Source: Neolewinella persica DSM 23188
GTDB taxonomy: Bacteria; Bacteroidota; Bacteroidia; Chitinophagales; Saprospiraceae
Assembly: GCF_000373105.1 (NCBI RefSeq)
Contig: NZ_KB890434.1
Coordinates: 38,580-102,579 of the forward strand
DNA: 64,000 nt
Reading direction: 5' to 3'
Made by a program: the position numbers and the translations under genes. Below the pieces are notes generated by a model. That model was not told the DNA's origin. It did not search any database and saw only the letters and a list, made by a program, of their open reading frames with translations. Below, piece by piece: positions 58,697 to 64,000 of the stretch (position 1 is its first letter; each line of letters opens with the position of its first letter).

Positions 58697-59782
58697 TTAA
58701 ACCTCAAAATACTTGAAGCTCATCCCGCCATCAATCCGTTGCAAAGTCTCGTAAATCAGCTTGATCACGCCTTCCACGTCGTCCCTATGCGCCATCTCCA
58801 CCGTCGTATGCATATAACGTAGCGGTAGGCTGATCAAGGCTGAAGGTACGCCGCCGTTGGAGTAGGCAAAGGCGTCGGTGTCCGTGCCGGTGGCACGGCT
58901 GCTAGCCTCGCGCTGGATGTCGATATCGTTGGCTTCAGCGGTATCGATGATCAGCTTGAGCAATTTATTGTGTACTGCCGGAGCATAGGTGACGCTGGGC
59001 CCTTTACCCGCTATAACTTCTCCGACCTTAGCTTTATTAAGCAGCGGCGTACTGGTGTCGTGGGTTACATCAGTGACGATCGCTACGTGTGGTTTAATGT
59101 TGTCTGCGATCATTTCTGCACCCCGCAGGCCTACTTCTTCCTGCACCGAATTGACGATGTAGAGCGAAAAGTCCAGCTCGATGTTGTTCTCTTTAAGCAA
59201 TCGCGCCACCTCGGCAATACAGAAGCCGCCCATCCGGTTATCGAGGGCGCGGCCGCAGTAGAAGGTATCGTTCATTACCTCCAGTTCATCTGGGTAAGTG
59301 ATTACGGAGCCAACGTGAATACCCATTTCGAGGACCTCTGCCTTGTCCTTCGCACCTACGTCGATGGTGATGTTGTGAATTTGTGGTTGGAGTTTAGCTT
59401 CGTCTCCACGACGGGTGTGAATGGCCGGCCAGCCGAAAACACCGCGCACAATCCCCTTGTCTCCATGAATATTTACCCGCTTTGAAGGGGCGATTTGGTG
59501 GTCGCTGCCTCCGTTACGGATCACATGGATAAACCCACTTTCAGTGATGTAATGCACAAACCAGCTGATCTCATCAGCATGTCCTTCAATTACGACGCGA
59601 TAATCCTTGCCGGGGTTAATGATCCCGTAGGCCGTTCCGTAATTGTCCAGCCCTACCTCATCAACGAAAGGACGGATATACTCTAGCCACAGCTTCTGCC
59701 CAGACGACTCAAAGCCAGTCGGAGAGGCATTGTTAAGGTAACTGTTGAGGAATTTTTCAGATTGCTTGGTAAGTATTGCCAT
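58697..59782 (-). CDS. M42 family metallopeptidase (glutamyl aminopeptidase type)
   Basis: A 361-residue cytoplasmic aminopeptidase forming large complexes in known members. Metal ligands are recognisable: EGHADEI (His, Asp), ALDNRMGG (Asp), QEEVGLRGA (Glu), VTDVTHDT (Asp) and the terminal HTTVEMAHRDD (His). The catalytic Glu pair lies in SVQEEVG. Its start codon is preceded by ACCAAC-type units (about 59785-59825), which have the opposite polarity to the array after the ABC-F gene. Confidence 0.92.
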   Translation of the reverse strand: MAILTKQSEKFLNSYLNNASPTGFESSGQKLWLEYIRPFVDEVGLDNYGTAYGIINPGKDYRVVIEGHADEISWFVHYITESGFIHVIRNGGSDHQIAPSKRVNIHGDKGIVRGVFGWPAIHTRRGDEAKLQPQIHNITIDVGAKDKAEVLEMGIHVGSVITYPDELEVMNDTFYCGRALDNRMGGFCIAEVARLLKENNIELDFSLYIVNSVQEEVGLRGAEMIADNIKPHVAIVTDVTHDTSTPLLNKAKVGEVIAGKGPSVTYAPAVHNKLLKLIIDTAEANDIDIQREASSRATGTDTDAFAYSNGGVPSALISLPLRYMHTTVEMAHRDDVEGVIKLIYETLQRIDGGMSFKYFEV

Positions 59783-59784
59783 TG

Positions 59785-59825
59785 TTGGTCAGGTAGTTAG
59801 TTGGTCAGATCGTCAATTGGTAAGT
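59785..59825 (-). repeat. ACCAAC-type units before the M42 start codon
   Basis: In the gene direction ACCAATTGAC, GATCTGACCAACT, AACTACCTGACCAACA end at the ATG. The unit is the reverse complement of the GTTGG units after the ABC-F stop. Confidence 0.6.
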
Positions 59826-59849
59826 TGTTGCGTACTGTTTGACTAATAA

Positions 59850-59867
59850 GGCGGGAACGCAGGTGCA
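59850..59867 (-). repeat. GCACCTGCG-family dispersed motif, copy 16
   Basis: Plus strand GGCGGGAACGCAGGTGCA, intergenic, preceded by CTAATAA (the inverse of the CTTATTAG seen after copy 7). Confidence 0.9.
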
Positions 59868-59940
59868 GTAGAAATTTGTAGGAGCAGTGTAAACCAGCCA
59901 AAATCACCCGGTTCATTTTTGCTTTTGCTAAAGACGGAGG

Positions 59941-60582
59941 TTATGCAGCCTGGAAGTCCTCGCTCCATGCTCTTGGGTCTTCCCGCCAACTGCTTAGTGC
60001 TTTAGCTTCTTCATTGGAAATGTAGGCGGAATCTGCTGCTTCAACCAACAAGGTTTCGTAGCCGCTGATGGTGGCGAGTTGTATGTCTGCCAGGGCAAAG
60101 GCACGAACGGCGGCCGGGAACTCATAGCTGAAGATGGCCACTGCGCCGATAGCATCACCTCCCGCTGCCTTTAGCGCATCTATTGCTTTTAGTGAAGAAC
60201 CTCCCGTTGAGATCAGGTCCTCCACCACCAGGTATCGTTGGCCGGGGGTGACCCTGCCTTCAATTAGGTTTTGGCGACCATGCTCTTTCGCCTTCGATCT
60301 GATGTAAACGAAAGGCAAATTCAGCCGGTCGGCTAACAGTGCGCCGTGTGGGATACCTGCGGTCGCAACGCCTGCGATGCCTTCAATATTTTCAAAGCCT
60401 GCCGCCAACTCCACTAGGCCGTCAATGACTTCGGTACGAATGCTCGGGTAGGAGAGGAGTACCCGATTGTCACAATAAATGGGAGACCTCAGACCACTTG
60501 CCCAGGTGAATGGCGTAGTGGGTTGAAGCTTTACGGCACCTACCTCTAGGAGACGACGGGCTATTTTTGCAGCAGTACTCAT
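59941..60582 (-). CDS. pyrE: Orotate phosphoribosyltransferase
   Basis: PyrE joins orotate and PRPP to form OMP in pyrimidine synthesis. The 213-residue protein has the flexible catalytic loop RSKAKEHGRQNLIEG, with Lys and His, and the PRPP-binding motif YLVVEDLISTGGSSLKA. It starts MSTAAKIARRLLEVGAVKLQP and has the substrate segment FTWASGLRSPIYCDNR. It is divergent from the NUDIX gene with an 85-bp gap. No other pyr genes are present. Confidence 0.96.
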   Translation of the reverse strand: MSTAAKIARRLLEVGAVKLQPTTPFTWASGLRSPIYCDNRVLLSYPSIRTEVIDGLVELAAGFENIEGIAGVATAGIPHGALLADRLNLPFVYIRSKAKEHGRQNLIEGRVTPGQRYLVVEDLISTGGSSLKAIDALKAAGGDAIGAVAIFSYEFPAAVRAFALADIQLATISGYETLLVEAADSAYISNEEAKALSSWREDPRAWSEDFQAA

Positions 60583-60667
60583 ATCGTAACGTATTAGTTC
60601 AGAACCTTAAGAGAGGCAGGCGTACTGTAACTTACAGCGGAAAACCTATAACTTAAAATCGCCGCAA

Positions 60668-61309
60668 ATGTACGTAATCTATATCAACGACCGACCGCTT
60701 GCCCTGCTTTCAAAAACAGAACATCGCACCGGCGCCCTCGCCCAGGAAATCTTAAATTCAGAAACACACCTAACTGCGATGTACAGCGGGAAGCCAAGAA
60801 CCCTGCTTCATTACGCGGATATGCTGGAGAAAGGAAGCCCTAAAGTTGTATCCGTAGCTATCGTTGCCAAGGACCTGGGGGATTTATGGAAAGATTTTCA
60901 GAGCCATTATCGCTGGTTACCGGCAGCAGGTGGCGTGGTGCGCCACCGCGAACTGGATAAGCACCTGTTCATCTTTCGTCGAAACTTTTGGGATCTCCCC
61001 AAAGGGAAAATAGACAAAGGAGAAGATGAACCAACGGCGGCACTCCGGGAGGTGGAGGAAGAAACAGGTATCTCAGACCTGACGCTGGGTAAGGCGCTGC
61101 CAACAACCTACCATACCTATCGGAACCGAAAAGAGAAGCGAGTCCTAAAGCCAACCTACTGGTTTGAGATGGACACCAGCCAGTCAGCGCTTGTGCCACA
61201 GGTTGAAGAGGATATTGAAATCGCAGAATGGAGAACTATCTCAGAGGTGCTTGCGGGCCCGGACCCCATCTATAAGAGCCTCCGTTTTTTGCTGGAGCAA
61301 GTCTTGTGA
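60668..61309 (+). CDS. NUDIX hydrolase with N-terminal extension
   Basis: A 213-residue protein. The Nudix box GKIDKGEDEPTAALREVEEETGI (G-x5-E-x7-REUxEExGU) lies near residues 118-140. The first 85 residues form an extra domain without a recognised family (YVIYINDRPLALLSK). It likely hydrolyses a nucleoside diphosphate derivative; the substrate is unknown. The pyrE/NUDIX divergent arrangement is one I associate with Bacteroidota. Confidence 0.88.
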   Translation: MYVIYINDRPLALLSKTEHRTGALAQEILNSETHLTAMYSGKPRTLLHYADMLEKGSPKVVSVAIVAKDLGDLWKDFQSHYRWLPAAGGVVRHRELDKHLFIFRRNFWDLPKGKIDKGEDEPTAALREVEEETGISDLTLGKALPTTYHTYRNRKEKRVLKPTYWFEMDTSQSALVPQVEEDIEIAEWRTISEVLAGPDPIYKSLRFLLEQVL

Positions 61310-61525
61310 CTTCAACGTGGGAACAATTTAAACTTTTGACGCTGATACTAAAATTTTTACTGCCATCTCAAATCTGACCAATATGATCCCTTTTTGGGGG
61401 GTCGGGCTACTTTCTATTAGCATGGGGGCTCAAATTTGCGATTTTACTAAGGCAAAAAGGCAACAAGAAAGTATAAAGCACAGAGTTTTTTTTGCTTTCT
61501 TCTTCTCTAAATGCTTATTCGTATT

Positions 61526-61533
61526 ATATTTGT
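61526..61533 (+). promoter_or_regulatory. TAnnTTTG box upstream of the SdrD-like gene
   Basis: TATATTTG matches the consensus; no TTG at the usual -33 distance. If used, the leader before the ATG at 61960 is about 420 nt. Confidence 0.45.
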
Positions 61534-61841
61534 GTGTTCCTCTTTGGAGTTGACCTAGAGGTTTTTTTGAGTTGAAACCCACTTTTTTCTGTCCAATTCT
61601 TTTTAAAAAAAGTGTATATACTCCAGATCAGCTAGCACGCTAATAAGCTTTACTATTTGGTCTGAAATTGGTTACATATTTTTTTATTCTTAATGTTTTG
61701 GTTTTTACTTTGTGAGTTTCGACTCTGTGTTTTGCTTTTATTTTAATCTCTTATGAAAAATAGACTTCCGAATCCTTTAGGATTCTCTCCAGATTCAAGT
61801 CTGAGGCTTTTTCGTGCGTGCGCTACGGAAAAGAAAAATTT

Positions 61842-61869
61842 AGCCTTTTCCCGGCCCCGGGGAAGGGCT
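61842..61869 (+). terminator. GC-rich hairpin in the SdrD-like leader (possible attenuator)
   Basis: AGCCTTTTCCC pairs with GGGGAAGGGCT through an 11-bp stem with G-U pairs and a GGCCCC loop. The downstream stretch GTTGTCGTTTG..TTTTCTCTC is T-rich but not a clean T-run. Confidence 0.4.
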
Positions 61870-61959
61870 GTTGTCGTTTGTTTTCTCTCTAAAATCATGG
61901 AAATTTTAAACCTCTATTCGCTAGCCTCTCTGGGGCGGGCGAACTGCAACTCTCATCTC

Positions 61960-64000
61960 ATGAAAAATTGTTCTAATCAACGTCCCTGGAAATTCATCTT
62001 TCAAGGAATCCTGACATTATTTGTTTCCGTCTTGTCTTTAGCAAGTCTGTCAGGCCAGGTGGTGGTTACAGCTGCTGCAAGTTGTTCAGACGGCGCAGGA
62101 GGGAATGCTGCAGAAAACGCCTATTATGTTACGGTAAGTAATGTGACGAATGATACGGCCACTGTTATAACCGACTTTAACGTTACGGTCGATGGCGTAT
62201 TACTGACTTTCACACCAGGAGACGAGCCACTTGTTTTCGGCCCTTTCACCCATAGCGGTACCGGAGGTGCAGTCCGGGTGGTAGATGTCTTGGACAATAC
62301 TAATGGAGGAGATGCTACCCGAGAGGAGATTCCGGAAGTCTTGTGTGGTGTTCGCCCTGATGGCGGACAGGCATCGGGTGGTTTCTGTATGACAACAACA
62401 GATTCCGATGCGTTGAGCGGTGCAATTTTGGCACAGTCGGCTCCAGGAAGCTTCATGGCCGGAGGGACGAGTGGCCAGATTCAAACCTACGTACTGGTTG
62501 ATGCTGCCGGTTTCATAGTACAAACAAACCTGACGGGCCTCTTCACGGGCCTGCCAAGTGACACCTATCAGGTCTTCGCGGTAAACTATCGCGATACCGA
62601 ACCTGTAGACGAATTCCTTATTCCGGGGGAATCTTTTGATGAAGTCCTTAATGGCTTGCCCGGTGATGCGGATGACAGCCAATTGGATGGTGCCTGTTAT
62701 ACGGTATGTAATACGGATCCCGTGATTATGGTTCCGGTCAACTGCCTTAGCATCGGTTCTACCGTATTCACGGATATCGATAATGATGCTACCTACGAAC
62801 CGCTTGCCGGTGAAATGGGCATTCCCAACGTTACGGTAAACCTCTTTACCACAAGTGTACTTTCCGGTATGATCGATAGCTTAGTGGCTACGACAACTAC
62901 TGATTCTGACGGTAACTACTTTTTTGGAGGTCTGGGCGAAGGAAACTTCCAGGTTTCTATCCCTACCACTCCTACTGGATTCCCGCTGAGTTCAACTAAT
63001 GGAACAACTCCAACGGATGCTACAGGCGATAACATGGACAGTGGTATCCAGGCAATGACCGGAGATCCGGTTATCAGTCCGGTTATTATGCTGATGGCAG
63101 GGACGGAGCCTACGGGTTCGAGTGAATTCGGAGAAGGTGGCGATCAGGATGATAACACTAGCAACATTACGCAGAACAACGGCGTGGTAGTCTCTTCTTC
63201 CACAAATACAAGCGATGATGACGCGAACGGAGATATGACAGTCGATTTTGGCTTTGTGCCAGCTATGTCTCTTGGTTCTACCGTTTTCTATGATGTTGAC
63301 AACAGCGGTGACCAAAGCCTGACTGATCCACTGGAAGGCGGTATTGATATGTTGACGGTTAACCTATATACTACGAGTGTGCTTACAGGTTTGGTTGATA
63401 GCCTCGTTGAGTCGACCATGACGAACGAAAATGGCGATTACCTTTTTGACTCTTTACCTCCCGGTATCTATGTCGTTGGTGTCGTTGCGGGCTCAGAAGC
63501 TCCAGTCTCATCTTCCGGTACTGCCGTTTCAATAGACCCCGAAGACAATACGGACGGTAACAGTGATGGCTCTGCTACTACAGCTGCTCTTGATGAGTCA
63601 CTTTCAGGTCCCGTTATGCTGGTCTACAATATGGAGCCAAACGCTACGATTGAGACTTTCAGTGGTGGTGGTCAGGATGACGCCGACGAACTCAACGGCA
63701 ACATGACGGTTGACTTCGGCTTCGTGCCGACGAACAGCGTTGGCTCCACGGTCTTCTACGATATGAACAATGACGGTATGCAGGTTGGAGCCAACGAGAT
63801 TGGTATCGCCGGCGTAACGGTCGAGCTTTATGCCGATATCGACGGAGACGGCACGCCGGAGACCCTGGTCGGTACGACAATGACGAACCTCAATGGCGAT
63901 TACTTCTTCGGTAACCTTCCCGACGGTACCTACACGGTAGTGATCCCGACGTCTCCGGACGGAGCGGGTATGAACTCCGATGGACAGGACGTTACGCAGG
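61960..64000 (+). CDS. SdrD B-like domain surface protein (partial, runs off the end)
   Basis: The reading frame from the ATG at 61960 stays open for 680 codons to the window end. A signal peptide (FIFQGILTLFVSVLSLASLSGQ) is followed by about 220 residues of beta-rich sequence. Then come at least three SdrD_B / Cna_B-type repeats, each starting SLGSTVF-D-DN or VGSTVFYDMNNDG and containing NGDY-F--LP-G-Y-V. Asp-rich loops suggest calcium binding. Such proteins are large, exported adhesins; a T9SS tail would be expected beyond the window. In-frame ATGs at 61753 and 61899 could extend it, but would bury the signal peptide. Confidence 0.85.
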   Translation, partial: MKNCSNQRPWKFIFQGILTLFVSVLSLASLSGQVVVTAAASCSDGAGGNAAENAYYVTVSNVTNDTATVITDFNVTVDGVLLTFTPGDEPLVFGPFTHSGTGGAVRVVDVLDNTNGGDATREEIPEVLCGVRPDGGQASGGFCMTTTDSDALSGAILAQSAPGSFMAGGTSGQIQTYVLVDAAGFIVQTNLTGLFTGLPSDTYQVFAVNYRDTEPVDEFLIPGESFDEVLNGLPGDADDSQLDGACYTVCNTDPVIMVPVNCLSIGSTVFTDIDNDATYEPLAGEMGIPNVTVNLFTTSVLSGMIDSLVATTTTDSDGNYFFGGLGEGNFQVSIPTTPTGFPLSSTNGTTPTDATGDNMDSGIQAMTGDPVISPVIMLMAGTEPTGSSEFGEGGDQDDNTSNITQNNGVVVSSSTNTSDDDANGDMTVDFGFVPAMSLGSTVFYDVDNSGDQSLTDPLEGGIDMLTVNLYTTSVLTGLVDSLVESTMTNENGDYLFDSLPPGIYVVGVVAGSEAPVSSSGTAVSIDPEDNTDGNSDGSATTAALDESLSGPVMLVYNMEPNATIETFSGGGQDDADELNGNMTVDFGFVPTNSVGSTVFYDMNNDGMQVGANEIGIAGVTVELYADIDGDGTPETLVGTTMTNLNGDYFFGNLPDGTYTVVIPTSPDGAGMNSDGQDVTQ

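Larger units (their letters stand above)
61310..61959. other. Long leader region upstream of the SdrD-like gene
   Basis: A 650-bp region without a supported separate gene. The left half is T-rich and contains a TATATTTG box (61526-61533). From 61753 an ATG opens a frame that stays open into the next gene. A GC-rich hairpin (61842-61869) followed by a T-rich stretch lies inside it. The region may be a long regulated 5' untranslated leader. Confidence 0.6.

Noticed and set aside
59246..59258. GGCGCGGCCGCAG in the M42 peptidase gene as a further dispersed motif copy
   Set aside because: It lacks the GGTGC half of the core and encodes conserved residues (CGRALDNR), so chance is sufficient.
60353..60371. 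ACCTGCGGTCGCAACGCC in pyrE
   Set aside because: Only part of the core is present and the residues (GVATAGI) are conserved in the enzyme family.

Overview
The window looks like chromosomal DNA of a member of the Bacteroidota, most likely the Saprospiria/Lewinella group. Three observations support this. Five proteins carry or probably carry type IX secretion (T9SS) features, including a gliding-motility type C-terminal domain. Many genes have the Bacteroidota promoter element TAnnTTTG. Gene neighbourhoods such as pheT / coiled-coil gene / zapA / rny and rsfS / ftsH are typical of the phylum. I see no phage, IS element, CRISPR array, rRNA or tRNA. This is an inference from gene content; no database was searched.

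Layout. 1-5.6 kb (minus strand): a partial secreted protein, then rny, zapA, a ZapB-like coiled-coil gene and pheT. 5.9-9.8 kb: a T9SS protein, proA and a glycosyltransferase. 10-20 kb (minus): guaB, comF, a beta-barrel protein, a LysM glucosaminidase and a 1721-residue SprB-like adhesin. 20.3-22.8 kb: acpP, fabF and rnc. 23-34 kb: a DUF2064 protein, an ABC-F ATPase, a T9SS protein, a transglutaminase-like protein, a DUF2795 protein, cmk, an ICMT-like methyltransferase, a YbjN-like protein, a GNAT enzyme, bioD, an OsmC protein and a DUF1493-like protein. 34.7-38.3 kb: ileS behind a probable Ile-rich leader-peptide attenuator. 38.4-51.4 kb: a SUKH protein, a flavodoxin-like reductase, a T9SS choice-of-anchor-B protein, a DUF5009 protein, argH, a frameshifted Uma2 gene, a nitroreductase, ftsH, rsfS, birA and an IF-1-like gene. 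51.4-61.3 kb: an S9 peptidase, a gluconokinase, a UbiA-like protein, a VWA protein, an M42 peptidase, pyrE and a NUDIX protein. 61.9-64 kb: the N-terminal part of an SdrD-like surface protein that runs off the end.

Most genes are housekeeping. The unusual content lies between them. (1) Sixteen copies of a dispersed motif with an invariant GCACCTGCG core occur on both strands, ten between genes and six inside genes. (2) Short-period (7-8 nt) degenerate arrays sit against start and stop codons. They have opposite polarity on the two sides. In several cases the stop codon is the first unit, and the 8-nt TAG arrays put stops in all three frames. (3) Clusters of mini-hairpins with trinucleotide loops (GAA, GCA, TTC) are joined by GTCTACAAG-like spacers. 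(4) TAnnTTTG boxes lie only 3-6 nt before several ATGs, which suggests leaderless mRNAs. (5) A leader peptide with five Ile in 18 residues, a pause hairpin and a terminator precede ileS.
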